A DNA stretch of 64,000 bases from Hordeum vulgare subsp. vulgare (GCF_904849725.1 NC_058521.1:562732176-562796175); one strand, 5' to 3'. Counted from the first letter of the stretch, positions 19,804 to 33,089 are shown. The notes: generated from the sequence alone by a model not told the origin. Made by a program: numbers and translations.

Positions 19804-22406
19804 CCTATATATCAATCTTTACCTCTGGACCATTCCAGAGCTCCTCGTGACGTCCGGGATCTCATCTGGGACTCCGAACAACTTTCAGTTACCAACACCT
19901 ATAACTCAACTATACCGAAACGTCACCGAACCTTAAGTGTGCAGACCCTGCGGTTTCGAGAACTATGCACACATGACCGAGACACCTCTATGGTCAATAA
20001 CCAATAGCGGGACCTGGATGCCCATATTGGCTCCTACATATTTGATGTTTGTTGTGTATCCCTTGCAATGGCGCCAGAAATAGTTGTGTGGACGGCACGA
20101 GGAATCCTTCAGCTACGGCTACGCCTGAAGGGACTTCCTAGGCAAGTATGCAAATGATTTCCCCCGTGGCCTTGGAGCCTTGCGTTGGTGTTCCCTCGAA
20201 GCGGAAAGGGTGATGTAGCACAGCGACGGTAAATATTTCCCTCAGTTTGAGAACCAAGGTATCAATCCGGCGGAAGAGTATCTCAAGATCCTGCACAAAC
20301 ACAAAAGCTTGCACCCAACGCTATGAAGGGGTTGTCAATCCCTTATAGATTGTTTGCCAAGTGAGAACTGAAAGCAACACAGTAACAGAGCAAAGTAAAA
20401 GCGGAGATGTAAACGATGGATGTGAATAGACCCGGGGGCCGTAGTGTTTACTAGTGGCTTCTCTCATGAAAGCAAGTAGACGGTGGGTGAACAAATTACT
20501 GTCGAGCAATTGATAGAACTGTGCAGAGTCGTGACGATATCTATGCAATGATTATTTCTATAGGCATCACGTCCGAAACAAGTAGACCGATACTTTCTGC
20601 ATCTACTACTATTACTCCACACGTCGACCGCTATCCAGCATGCATCTAGTGTATTAAGTCCATAAGAATAGAGTAACGCCTTAAGCAAGATGACATGATG
20701 TAGAGGGATAATCTCAAACCAATGATAAAAACCCCCATCTTTTTACCCTTGATGGCAACTGCTTGATGTGTGCCTTGCTGCCCCTACTGTCACTGGGAAA
20801 GGTCACCACATGGCAGAACCCAAAACGAAGCACTTTTCCCATTGCAAGAATCATAGATCTAGTTGGTCAAACAAAACCCAAGACTCGGAGAGACTTACAA
20901 GGATATCAAATCATGCATATAAGAAATCAGCAAAGACTCAAATATATATCATAGATAATCTGATCACAGGTCCACAATTCATCAGATCTCGACAAACACA
21001 CCGCCAAAGAAGATTACATCAGATAGATCTCCATGAAGATCATGGAGAACTTTGTATTGAAGATCCAAGGGAGAGAAGAAGCCATCTAGGTACTAACTAC
21101 GGACCCGTAGGTCTGAAGTGAACTACTCACGAGTCATTGGAGGGGCGATGATGATGACGAAGAAGCCCTCCAACTCCAAAGTCCCCTCCGGCAGGGCGCC
21201 GGGAAGGGTCTTCAGAAGAGAACTCGCGGAAACGGAAGCTTGCGGCGGCGGAAAAGTATTTTCGAGGCTCCCCTGATTTTTTGCAGAATATTTGGGAATT
21301 TATAGGCCAAAGTTCTAGGTCAGGGGGCGGCCAGGGAGGCCACAAGCCTGCCCACCGCCGCCTCCCCGCTGGTGGCGGAGTGGGGGCTTGTGGGCTCCCT
21401 GGAGCCCACCTGGCTTGGCCCAAAAGCCCCTGGACTTCTTCCGTTTGGGAAAAAATCATTTCGGTGTTTTTCTTCCGTTTGGACTCCATTCCAAAATCAG
21501 ATCTGAAAAGAGTCAAAAACACGGAAAAAACAGGAACTGGCACTTGTCACTGAATTAATAAGTCAGTCCCGATATAAAAAGGTACATAAAACATACAAAG
21601 AAGGCAAGATAACGTGAAAACATCAAAAATTACAGATACGTTTGAGACGTATCAATATTCTACGAAGATCTTTATCGGTCGAACCTCTATGTCAAGGATT
21701 CAGTTAATCCTGTATGATGTTACCTTTTCCTTCGGTATGTTACTTGCCCGAGATTCGATCAACGGTATCTCCATACCTAGTTCAATCTCGTTACCGGCAA
21801 GTCTCTTTACTCGTTCCGTAATACAAGATCCCGCAACTAACTCCTTAGTCACATTGCTTGCAAGGCTTGCTGTGATGTTGTATTACCGAGTGGGCCCAGT
21901 ACACTCCGTCACACGGAGTGACAAATCCCAGTATTGATCCATGCCAACCCAACAGACACCTTTGGAGATACCTGTAGAGCACATTTATAGTCACCCAGTT
22001 ATGTTGCGATGTTTGATACACACAAGGTATTCCTACGGTGTCCGGGAGTTGCATGATCTCATGGTCATAGGAACAGATACATTGACATGCAGAAAACAGT
22101 AGCAATAAACTGACACAATCATATGCTACATTTATAGTTTGGGTCTTGTCCATCACATCATTCTCCTAATGATGTGATCCCAATATCAAGTGACAACACT
22201 TGCCTATGGCCAGGAAACCTTGACCATCTTTGATCAACGAGCTAGTCAACTAGAGGCTCACTATGGACAGTGTGTTGTCTATGTATCCACACATGTATTT
22301 GAGTTTCCAATCAATACAATTCTAGCATGGATAATAAACGATTATCATGCATAAGGAAATATAATAATATCCAATTTATTATTGACTCTAGGGCATATTT
22401 CCAACA
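19804..22406 (-). repeat. 3' LTR of the minus-strand Copia element, in two pieces
   Basis: Pieces 19804-20042 and 21655-22406 join to match 41292-42284 of the 5' LTR; the junction sequence 'cctacatattctacg' is continuous once the inserted solo LTR and one copy of its duplication are removed. The minus-strand start TGTTGGAAATATGCCCTAGA is at 22406. Confidence 0.9.
20043..21654 (-). mobile_element. Solo gypsy (Athila-type) LTR
   Basis: 1612 bp, minus-strand termini TGATACGTCTCAAACG and ACACAACAAACATCA, flanked by the perfect duplication ATATT (20038-20042 and 21655-21659). No internal domain, so a product of recombination between LTRs. It has the GC-rich inverted-repeat block (GGCCACAAGCC at 21338, GGCTTGTGGGC at 21385). 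Close to its 3' end it holds a string like a primer site (minus-strand TGGCGCCATTGCAAGGGA, about 20060-20077). Confidence 0.9.
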
Positions 22407-24969
22407 GTCTCCCACTTGCACTAGAGTCAATAATCTAGTTCACATCACTATGTGATTGCAATGAATATAACACCCATATAGTTATGGGGTTCGATCATGT
22501 CTTGCTTGTGAGAGAGGTTTTTAGTCAATGGGTCTGAACCTTTCATATCCATGTGTTCTTTACAAATTTCTATGTCACCCTATAGATGCTGCTACCACGC
22601 GCCATTTGGAACTATTGCAAATGACCGCTCTACTATACGAATCCGGTTTACTACACAAAGTCATCCGAATTAGCGTCAAAGCTTGCACCGACGTAACCTT
22701 TTACGACGAATTCTTTTAACACCTCCATAATTGAGAAAAATTTCCTTAGTCCACTAGTTACTAAGGATAACTTTTGGCCGCTGTCCAGTAATCCATTCGT
22801 GGATCACTTTCGTATCCCTTGACAAATTCATGGCAAGATACCCATCAGGTGCGGTACACAGCATAGCATACTATAGAGCCTATGGCTAATGCATAGGGGA
22901 CGACCTTCGTCCTTTCTGTTTCTTCTGCCGTGGTTGGGCTTTGAGCCTTACTCCATTTCACACCTTACAAATAGCCAAGAACTCCTTCTTTGCCGATCTA
23001 TTTAAAACTCCTTCAGAAACTTGTCAAGGCATGCATTTCATTGAAAGTTTTATCAAGCGTCTTGATCTATCTCTATAGATCTTGATGCTCAATGTTCAAG
23101 TAGCTCAATCCAGGTTTTCCTCTGAAAATACATTTTCAAACAACCCCATATGCTTTCTAGAAATTCTACATTATTTCCGATCAATAATATGTCAACCACA
23201 TATACTCATTAGAAATTCTATAGTGCTCCCACTCACTTCCTTGGAAATACAAGTTTCTCACAAACTTTGTATAAACCCAAAAGCTTTGATCATCACATCA
23301 AAGTGCATATCCAACTCCGAGATGCTTACTCCAGTCCTTAGAAGGATCGCTAGAGCTTGCATACTTGTTAGCATCCTTAGGATCGACAAAACCTTCTGGT
23401 TGTATCACATACAACCTTTCCTCAAGGAAACCGTCAAGGAAACAATGTTTTGACATCCATCTGCAAGATGCAGCAACTGCTAACATAATTCCAATAGATT
23501 TTTAGCATCTCTACGAGTGAGAAAGTCTCATCGCAGTCAACTCCTTGAACTTGTCGGAAACCTCATTGCAACAAGTCGAGATTTATTAAATGTTGACTTT
23601 CACCATCATTGCCTGTCTTCTTTCAAAGATCCATCTGTACTTAATAGTCTTACGACCATCAAGTAGTTCTTTCAAAGTATACACTTTGTTTTCATACATG
23701 GATCCTCTCTCGGATTTTATGGCCTCCAGCCATTTGTCGGAATCCGGGCCCACCATCGCTTCTCCATAGCTCGTAGGTTCATTATTGTCCAGCAACATGA
23801 CCCCCAAACAGGATTACCACACCATTCTATAGTGGCGCGTATCCTTGTCAACCTACAAGGTTTTGTAGTAACTTGATCTGAAGCTTCGTGATCAACATCA
23901 TTGGCTTCCACTTAACCTGGTGTAGGCGCCACAGGAACAACTTCATGCGCCCTTCTACTCTCTGGTTGAAGTTTGGTTCAATAACCTCATCAAGTTCCTC
24001 CATCCTCCCACTCAATTCTTTCGAGAAAAACTTTTTCTCGAGAAAGGGCCCGTTTCTAGAAACAATCTCTTTGCTTCCGGATCTGAGATAGAAGGTATAC
24101 CCAACTGTTTTGGGTATCCTCTGAACATGCATTTATCCGCTTTGGATTCGAGCTTATCAGACTGAAACTTTTTCACATAAACATCGTAGCCCCAAACTTT
24201 TAAGAAATGACGGCTTAGGTTTCTCCAAACCATAGTTTATACGGTGTCATCTCAATGGAATTACGTGGTGCCCTATTTAAAGTGAATGTGGTTGTCTCTA
24301 ATGCCTAACCAAAAAACGATAGTGATAATTCGATAAGAGACATCATAGTATGCACCATATCCAATAGGGAGAGGCTATGATGTTCGGACACACCATCCCA
24401 CCATGGTGTTCCAGGTGGCATTAGTTGTGAAACAATTTCCACATTGTCTTTACTGTGTACCAAACTCGCAACTCAGATATTCATCTCTATGATCATATCG
24501 TAGATATTTTATCCTATTGTCACGATGATCTTCGCTCTAAAATAGCTTGAACTTTTCAATATTTCAGACTTGTGATTCATCAAGCAAATACTCCTGTATC
24601 TACTCAAATCGTAAGTGAAGTAAGAACATAATTATATCAACTGCGTGCCTCGGCACTCATTGGACTGCACACATCAAAATGTATTACTTCCAATAAGTTT
24701 CTTTCTTGTTCCAACTCACAGGGAAAACGAGGCCTTGAGTCATCTTGCCTATGTGGTATGATTTGCATGCGTCTGGTGATTCAAAATCAATTGAGTCCAA
24801 ACGATCCATCTGCATGGAGTTTCTTCATGCGTTTATACCAATAGGCATGGTTTGCATGTCTCAAACATTTCAAAAATGAGTGAGTATAAAGATCCATCAG
24901 CATAGAGCTCCTTCATGCATTTTATACCAATATAACTCAAGCGGCAGTGCCACAAGTAAGTGGTACTAT
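22407..24969 (-). pseudogene. Decayed integrase, RT and RNase H of the minus-strand Copia element
   Basis: Readable minus-strand pieces in the expected order: integrase end (LKVWGYDVYVKK near 24200; TVGYTFYLRSGSKE near 24110), the RT start (NNEPTSYGEAMVGPDSDKWL near 23780), an RT piece (EGFVDPKDANKYASS near 23390), then the polypurine tract at 22407-22421 (minus GTGCAAGTGGGAGAC). Many frameshifts, stops and deletions; the RT to RNase H interval is shorter than in the plus-strand copy. No product is expected. Confidence 0.85.
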
Positions 24970-24974
24970 CATTA

Positions 24975-27900
24975 TGTGACAGCCCAAGACCGGCGCCCAG
25001 AAGATTCCCCTTCTTTTCGTTTTCGTCGTGTGTCTATTTTATTTTGTCGCATCATCATCGCATCATGCGCATCATCTGCACTGCATCGGCATCTCCGTGC
25101 CGTTAGTTTTCAAAACTTGCATCCGTTGTTAGGTGCCGGTTCTCGTCGTTGTCCGTTCTAAGACCGACCGCACACGCACGCGCCCGCGGCATCGTCAAAC
25201 CCTGTTTTTAAAGTGCGCATAAAAACTTTCTCTGATCGAGGTGAAACTTGGCATGCGCTCGACATTAGTTATAGCCAGGCCGCCTGTCGAATTTCGTCGC
25301 GATCGGAGTCCGTCTCGTACCCGAACGGTCGACCGTAGCGGCACCGTCTTCGGTTATTCATCGGACGTTCGTCGGTGTTTTAAAAATCGTTGCCGCGCCG
25401 CCCGTTCTCCCTCTCGTCTCCGGATATCCCCTCTACACGGCCGCGTACCCGTTCCCGCGTGCGGAAACGTTCGAATCCGACCCCGCGGTTGGATCCGGAA
25501 CGCGATTTCGGGTAACCTACCCCCCCTCCCGTTTGTCTATATATAGACCCCCATGCCATAAATTAGACAACCACTCCCTCTCCACCTCGTTTTCCGTGCC
25601 CCTCCTAACCCTAGCATAGCCCCACCTCCTCTCTCCTCCCTCAGCCGCCGGGGCCCGCCCAAGCCCGCAGCCGGCCCACCGGGCCCGGATCGCCGAGCCG
25701 CCCCAGCCGGCTCCCTCTCCTCCCGTGCTGGATCACGCCAGATCCGCTCCTCTCGAGCTGCCCCGCGCCTGCGCAGCAGAGCCTCGCGCCTCCCGTCGGC
25801 CACCGGCCGCCGCCGGAGCGCCGCGCCCTTGCCGGAGCTCCCTGCCCATGTCCCGAGCCCCTGCGCAGCTGCCTCTCGCGCCAACCGGCCCTGCTGCCGC
25901 CGCCGGTCAGCCGAGCCACGCCCAGCAGCCGGATCGGCTTTGACCCGCCGCCGGCGCGCCGCCCCGCTGGATCCGGCCAGATCCGCCGCCTCCCGGCCTC
26001 GTCGACTGCCCCGCCGCCTCGCTGGAGCATCGCCGGCCTCTGCCTCGAGGTGCGCCGCCATCGCCTGGGGCTTCGTCCCATCGGGAGGCCAGCTCTCGAT
26101 CCCCCTGGCGTTGACCGCCCCGCTGCGGCCCAGACGGCAGCTGAGCCGGCCCAGTCTGCTCCGCCCCCGAAACCCAGCTGCACAGCTGGCCCAAGCCAGC
26201 ACTCCAGCAGCCGGCCCAGATCCCCTTCCGACCAGGCCGAGGCCTGCTAAGGTGAGCAGCCCCCGAGCCCTCTATTTTCGCCCCGTGCACTGTTTTGCTA
26301 TATTGCGCCCCAGCCGGCCCATTAGTTATTTAGGTGATTTTTCAGAATTATTTAAATTCCAGAAAAATAACCGTATTTTAAAACTCCCATAATTTAATAA
26401 CCGTAAGTCGGATCGCGAAGATTTAGATATGTATCTCGTGTAGAATTTCGCGTAGATTACGAATTTAAAACTTGCATTTTTGTTTGATGTAGTTTTGCAT
26501 GCCGAATGCCTAGATATGTGTGCTATTTATATTGTCTTGGTCCCATGTTATTTTTCCGCGCGTGTTCGAATAGGCCGAATGCCGTAGTAGAAATGCCCAT
26601 GTTTTAGGAACCTATTTTCCATGTATTTTAGAGAGTTCATTGGTATTTTTGCATGTAGGGTTTGCCGGTAGTTTATTTTTCCGTGTATAGGTTATTTATC
26701 TCGCATTTATGTGTGGCAGTATTTTGTGTTGCAACCCCACATATTTTATATGCTTTCGGGGTAGAAAAATCCATGGGATTTTTTGTGCAATTAGTTTTAG
26801 CTTTATATCAACTTGGTTCACGCGATATTTTGCCATGTTGCCCTCTGGTCATTTTCGTAGAATTTATTTCGTGCTTTGTTTGAAGGAGTTGTCAACTAGG
26901 GAGTTGTTCTTGGGTGTTTATACTAGCCCCTGGTATTTTTGGTTGCAATAGAAATGCATGTTTAGGTGTGGTTTGCTTGCTCTCAAGTTGCTAGAAATAG
27001 TGCTGATTTGGAGGAGCTGAGATATTTCTAAGTCTAGAATCTGTTATATTTTGTTGCTGTCTTGTCTTGCTTGTGTCTTTTGATCTGTAGCACTTTTGAG
27101 GTTGGTCCAATGGAGTTAGTTGTACCCCTTGTGTTTCTCTAGCATGCTGTAAATTTTCATGCCATTTGGAGTCCTGTAGCTATTGGTTTTGCTGCTGTCA
27201 ATATGGCTTCAGATCAAAAACTGCACTTTCATGAGGTGTTATTTTCACTAAGTGTGAACTAGTGTGTGAGATGCCATTTTGTGTCTTCTTTCCCTAGTGA
27301 TCCATGATGCCATGCTAGTTGTTGATAGTTGTTTGTAGTAGTGCTTCTTGCCCTCTTTCGTGCCATGCCTTGCTTGAGTTTATCGGAGTTGTGTAGCCGG
27401 TAGTTGCGGGGTGTAGAAAATGCTACGTGGCTGATTTTGGCAGATTGTAATGATTTCATGTTTTGCTCGTAGTTGTTGAACCGTAGCTCCGATTTGATCG
27501 TGTCCTATATGAAACTTGCTTAGAATCTCGTGTAGTTTCATTTTCTCTTGCTGTTTGTATGTTTTGAAGTGCTCGTGACCGTCGTTGCACACATATTGCA
27601 TTCATGCCATCATATCTTGCGGTGCTTGTATCTTTTGACCCGTAGCTCCGTTGGAGATGTTCTTTATGTGTAGATTGCTTGAAATGAGGCGTAGAATCAT
27701 GTGAACCTATTTGTTTTTCTGTTTAACAACTAATTAAATGTGTTAGTTCAGATCTGGACAGAATTGTAAATTAACTTGTGAGGTCGTCTCGGAGGTGCTA
27801 TATGTCATTTCCGACCTCATTTAAAATGCCTAGATAGATAGTTTAATTGCGCTTCACCTCTTGCCATGTTTAACCACATTTAATATTTCTGTGTACCTAA

Positions 27901-29890
27901 TCGGGATAGAACTAAATAAATAAACGTGGAGTTTCGTCCATATGCAACTCGTTGCATATTGAACTTCACTTAATGTGTAGTGTTTGATTGTGTGGATTGT
28001 CATGCCGTGACTTGCATGTATTCAGCTGCTCATGCATCATATGTGTTGTGCATCGTGTGGTGAATTCCGTGTGTTGATTTGTGTTTCCGGTTTGTTTCGT
28101 CTCGATAGAGTTCCGCAGCGTGTCGGATTGTGAGGACCCGTTCGACTACGTCGGTTCATCTGCTTCACGGAGGCATTCTTCTTCCAAGCGGGATCTCACG
28201 CAAGATGATCATTTCCCCAGATAGCATTACTATCATCGCCATGCTAGTATTACCGTTTCTATCGATTATGTCTCGTTGCCTACCACATGTTAAAAATCAA
28301 CCTCTCAACAATGCCATGAAAACCTTCAACATGTTCAACCTAGCAAACCACTGATTGGCTATGTTACTGCTTGCTTAACCCTGTTGATAGCGTTGCTAGT
28401 TGCAGGTGCAGTTGCTTCCATGTGATAACATGGGTTCCTTGTCATATCACCACATTTAATGCTATTTATTTTAATGCACCTATATACTTGGTAAAAGGTG
28501 GAAGGCTCGACCTTTCTAGCCAGGTGTTTTGTTCCACCTTTGCCCCCTTAGTTTCGGCTACCGGTGTTATGTTCCATAATTGAGCGCTCCTAACACGATC
28601 GGGGTTGTTACGGGGACCCCCTTGATAATTCGTTTTAGATTAAAGCTGGTCTAGCAAAGCCCAACATTGGTACTATTTGCCCAACATAATAATTCTGTTA
28701 AATTGAAATGCATAGGGAGTTAGCGCTACCCGAGGAGTAATTTCACATAATATAGGGGGGCAGTGTTGTTGGTGCTGGTCCAAAACTAGAGTCGTTTGCG
28801 GGGCCAACCCGGGGCAACTCAGGAGATTTCTATCAGGCCACCGTACACTGTTCTTATCCGTCGTGTCCTGAGAACGAGATACGCGGCTCCTATCGGGATC
28901 GTCGACACGCCGAGCGGCCTTGCTGGATTAGTTTTACCTTTGACGAGATATCTTGTGCATCGGGATTCCGGTGATGCTTTGGGTAATCTCAGAGTTGAGG
29001 TTTTCCACTAGGGAATCCGACGAGATCGCGCGCTTCGTGGTTGAGGATTTCTATGTGGCTTGTGGTAATTTGTGATGGACTAGTTGGAGCACCCCTGCAG
29101 GGTTAAATCTTTTCGGAAAGCCGTGCCCGCGGTTATGTGGCAACGTGGAAACTTTGTTTAACACTGGTTCTAGATAACTTGAAGTTAACTCAATTAAAAC
29201 TTGCCAACTGTGTGTGTAACCGTGACTGTCTCTTTCGTGAGTTCCTTCTCCGATCGAGGACACGGTGGGGTTATGTCTGACGTAGGTAGGTGTTCATGAT
29301 CATTTATTTGATCAACAGTAGTTCACGTCCGCTATGCGTAGATCTTCCCTCTCTTATTTCTGGTACTCGTAAGTGTAGCCACCTAATATATGCTTAGCCG
29401 CTGCTGCAACCTCACCACTTAACCATACCTCACCCATTAAGCTTTACTAGTCTTGATACCTTTGGAAATGAGATTGCTGAGTCCCCTGTGGCTCACAGAT
29501 TACTACAACACCAGTTGCAGGTACAGGTAAAGGGTATTTGACGCGAGCGCGTTGATTGTTCATTTGGAGTTGCTTCTTCTTCTTCTTCTTCTTCAATCTA
29601 GGATGGGTTCCAGGCCGGCAGCCTGGGATAGCAAGGATGGACGTCGTTCTTCTTTTCTCGTTTGTTTTCGTCCGTAGTCAGACCCTGCTCTTACTCTTGA
29701 TGATTATGTAATGTACTGATGTGACTCTGATGTAGCTTGTGGCGAGTGTAAGCCAACTTTATATATATATCTTCTGTTCAGTACATGTACTTGTGACGAT
29801 ATCCATTCTTGCGACACGACGAGATGCGCTTCTATCCCTGACGAGGCCCTCGTGCCAAATTGAAGATAGGGTCGCATCTTGGGCGTGACA
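24975..29890 (+). repeat. 5' LTR of the LARD
   Basis: Layout: a start region; a TATA box CTATATATAG (25537-25546); a very GC-rich leader (about 25600-26250) with long Ala/Pro/Arg-rich frames on both strands; a splice-donor-like AAGGTGAGC (26249-26257); a T-rich intron-like stretch to about 28100; then mixed sequence to the end, with a CTT microsatellite at 29574-29596. None of the frames is conserved enough to call a gene. The 3' copy has the same layout. Confidence 0.9.
25537..25546 (+). promoter_or_regulatory. Likely LARD LTR core promoter (TATA box)
   Basis: CTATATATAG followed by a GC-rich leader; repeated in the 3' LTR at 33665-33674. Position about 560 bp into the LTR fits a U3/R boundary. 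No transcript data. Confidence 0.6.
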
Positions 29891-29893
29891 AGT

Positions 29894-29905
29894 TGGTATC
29901 TGACC
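29894..29905 (+). other. LARD primer-binding site, initiator tRNA-Met type (degenerate)
   Basis: TGGTATCTGACC three bases after the LTR end; the consensus for initiator tRNA-Met is TGGTATCAGAGC. The first seven bases are intact. Confidence 0.75.
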
Positions 29906-32900
29906 AGTACCGACCTAGGAACCCCCTTGATTGATCGAACTTGGCCGAGTCGAGTCTAGTGAAAAAACTGATTTGAGTCTAGTTATATATCGGAGAGTAG
30001 GATTCTTTTTTCTCCTCTTCTATGCTCTCGTGAGGAATCTTGACGTAATAATTTAATTCTACTCCTCTTCCCACTCAAATTTTTTTAGGATCACGCGGAT
30101 ATTCTTGGAATATATATGATGCCGATGAGATGGAGTTCTGTCTTGGTGCCTTCTATCTGCTTTAAGTTTCAGGGGAGTTGAGCTCCAGGGGATTCTGGAG
30201 CACATCATTATCATTCAGACGTCTTAGTATCTCAGAACGAAGGATGTTCGTAATTGCTTCAATACTAGTTGTGGCGAGATAACCCCGATGTCCCCAGTAC
30301 TGGTGCAGATTGTTCGGGAGTACTGCCATACTTTGTATCATTGTGATCACGAGGGCCTGTTGTAGATGAAGGTCCGAGATTCTGGTTGTGTGTTGACGGA
30401 TGTGATAGAGGTGACGGGTTAGTATAGGAGTTGTGTGATATTACTCCTTGTATCCGTGTACCAGATTGCATGACCAGATATTTCGGGAATTCATAGGTGG
30501 GAATTCAAGTAGTTGCTTATAGGACAATCTTCCAACAAATGCATGATGTTAGGTTGGGGTTCGACATCTAGTGAATTCGTTTGTTCACGGTCGACTTACA
30601 GCGGTACACGTTGTGTCTTAAAGAGTCCTTGTAGCTTGCTACGACTTGGGGACACTTCGTATGTTGGGTGCACTGCCTTGCACTTGATGGCTACTGTAAA
30701 ATCGAGCCCGTGCGATCCTGTCCACGAAAATATCGGACGAAATCTTTCTCATGAGTTTGTTCTGGCTTGTTTCATAAGCCGCACCCTTTATTTTGTTGAA
30801 TGTGGTAATTCGTGTTGCTTCGGTGTCAAGTGGTGATTTCAGATCTTTCTAGAGGTGTTCTCATATTTTTATGAGAGTATTAATTCTTTTGCTCTATCAA
30901 TTGTCTTATCAATTCCTTTCAACCGGAGTCATCGTATCAATTCCATTCAACCGGTGTGCTTCTCTTCAACTAAATTCAATCTTATCTAATTTTGCAAGAT
31001 CATTCTCTCTTTTATGCCGGAGTTCATCTCATCTGCTCCAAGTCGTCTTTGTTTTTCCCCGCCCTCCCACCCTTTTCTTCAGTGATTGGATTTTCACCCA
31101 AGAGTTTTCTTTCATGTGCTTCCGTTATCTGTTCTTTTCTCTCTTACCCGGTGATTCATTGTTAAGATTCTCAGGAGCTACATGTTCATCCTTATTCAGT
31201 CTTGTTATTTTTCCGGTGAATTCAATTTAGTTGTCCGTGTCATCTTATCCATTCATCCTTGTAATTCTTTCCTATGTTGGGAATTCTTATAAGCCTATCT
31301 TGTTATTTATTCCTCTCTTTTCGATCCGGAGCGTTGAAGCTATCTTAGAAGTTTTTGTTTCCAATCTTTTCAATTATTTCGAGGTGCTAACCGCATCTAG
31401 TTCTCTTCATACCGGTGCATTATCTCTCTTCTAAGCAATCTTTTCTAACGGTGGTTTCTTTGAGTGGGCCCATAACCCACAGGTTTTTCCCAGGATCTTT
31501 TAGCTCTTGTAATCTTTTCCGGAGATCGTTAATTCTTTTCAACTATGACGTAAGTATGAATGTCATCAGTCATATCCCTTCTCCAAGATCTATTTGAATT
31601 AATTCTCATATTTGGCTCAACCTTGCATTCTTCTTTATATCCGGAGTGTCTCAGCTATTCTTAGTGTTGTTCCTCGTCATCATTCTCAGCTTGCAAATTC
31701 GAAGGAGTGTTTCTCTCAATCTTGGTCTATTCTCTTGGATATTCGTCATTTCAGCTTCATGTTATCATCTTGAATTTGTTCCAGTCATGAGTAATCCCTT
31801 TCTTGCGATCCGGTGCATTTCTGAGTTGTTTTATTTCTCGTTCCTCCGAAGGCCATCATTTTAGAAGATTCTTCATTCTCAGCTTTCAGCTTTCATCCTC
31901 AAATCTTCTTAATTGTCGTCTCTTTGTTCGTCTATCGATTATCCGGTGTCTTGTTTAGGTTTTATCTCAGGTGGATCATGATCTCTTCATTCTCTTGTAT
32001 CTCCATTCATTCATGGTTGCCTCATTATTTCAACCCTCACCGGTGTCTCCTTCAAGACTTCTTCTAGTTTGTGCTCATATCTCTCCTCAATCTTTTCAAG
32101 AAGAACAAGTTGTATGCTAAATCCGTTGCTTATCATCAATTTGATTTGATGAGAATTGATCATAACATAATTCTTATTCTTGTTCATAGTATTCAGAATT
32201 CTTCTTCCGGAGGACTCATGATATCAATTCTTTTCTCAAGTATCCATTCTCTTGCATTCCCAAGTGCATTTGTTCTTCCTTTATCCTTTGAGGTGGTATT
32301 ATAGCCTTCTTGTTAGTGTAGGAGCCTCGAAGAGATTTCCTTTCAAGTATGAGATAATTAAAACCACCACTCCTTTGATCATGAGACTATTCTTAACTCA
32401 TGGTTTCTTCATTGAGCTATCTTGGTTTGGATTTCACCTAAAGCTTTTCCTATGGATTGTTGCTATCATGGTGCTTGTCGTTAATCCAAGTTCTAAATAT
32501 ATCATCTTGAAGTAAGAAATTGTTCACATCTTGTTTCTCCCAATCGTTCCTTGTTTCTTTTAGTGGTTGGTTGTCACCTCATATTTGTTGAGATGATTTT
32601 CTTAAGCCCACTAGTATCTTGTTTTTGTTGTTGGGTTTCCAACCACTACGTCAATTCTTTGTCCGGAGGCTCTTCAATCCTATTGTGATGATAGTTGTCA
32701 TTCTTTCTTCATTCTCTTCTTCCGTATGAGCTACTTCATATTCTCTTGTTCCGGAGGCTTTGTGATGTTGCTCTTTTGGGTCTATCTTCTTGTTCTGTCA
32801 AGATCATGGTGCTCCCTTGTTATATTTATTTGTTTGTTATGAATATTGTCTAATTCTTCCATCTTATCGAATTTTTTGTCCCATTTTCCTACCGAAGTGC

Positions 32901-33081
32901 TGCCGAAATTTTCTGTGAATTCTTGCTTCTTTCCCATATCACTCCTCATCTCGTTGCAACCTTCAAGGATCGTTGGTTTCACTCATTTGTCAAAGAAGCG
33001 ACTAAGTTTTTACCTCTTGTTCTTTCTCATCCTCTCCCCCCTTTCATTCTTGGATCTCGGGGCGAGATCCTCTTGTAGTGT

Positions 33082-33088
33082 AGGAGAG
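33082..33088 (+). other. LARD polypurine tract
   Basis: AGGAGAG immediately before the 3' LTR. Short for a purine tract but correctly placed. Confidence 0.6.
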
Positions 33089-33089
33089 T

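Larger units (their letters stand above)
29891..33089 (+). repeat. Non-coding internal domain of the LARD
   Basis: Starts with AGT and the primer site, ends with the purine tract. From about 30850 to 32800 the plus strand is strongly pyrimidine-rich and carries a recurrent CCGG(A/T)G motif roughly every 60-170 bp. All open frames are short and Leu/Ser/Phe-rich, as expected from pyrimidine bias. LARD internal domains are known to be conserved without coding capacity and are thought to act as structured packaging RNA. Confidence 0.85.

Noticed and set aside
22528..22719. Small plus-strand ORF beside the Copia LTR
   Set aside because: Antisense shadow of the decayed RNase H of the minus-strand Copia element.
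25537..26392. Ala/Arg/Pro-rich ORFs of up to 221 codons in the LARD LTRs
   Set aside because: Frames occur on both strands, lengths differ between the two LTRs because of indels, and no domain is visible. A GC-rich leader explains them.
29570..29600. CTT repeats as a regulatory array
   Set aside because: A simple microsatellite present at the same place in both LARD LTRs; nothing suggests function.
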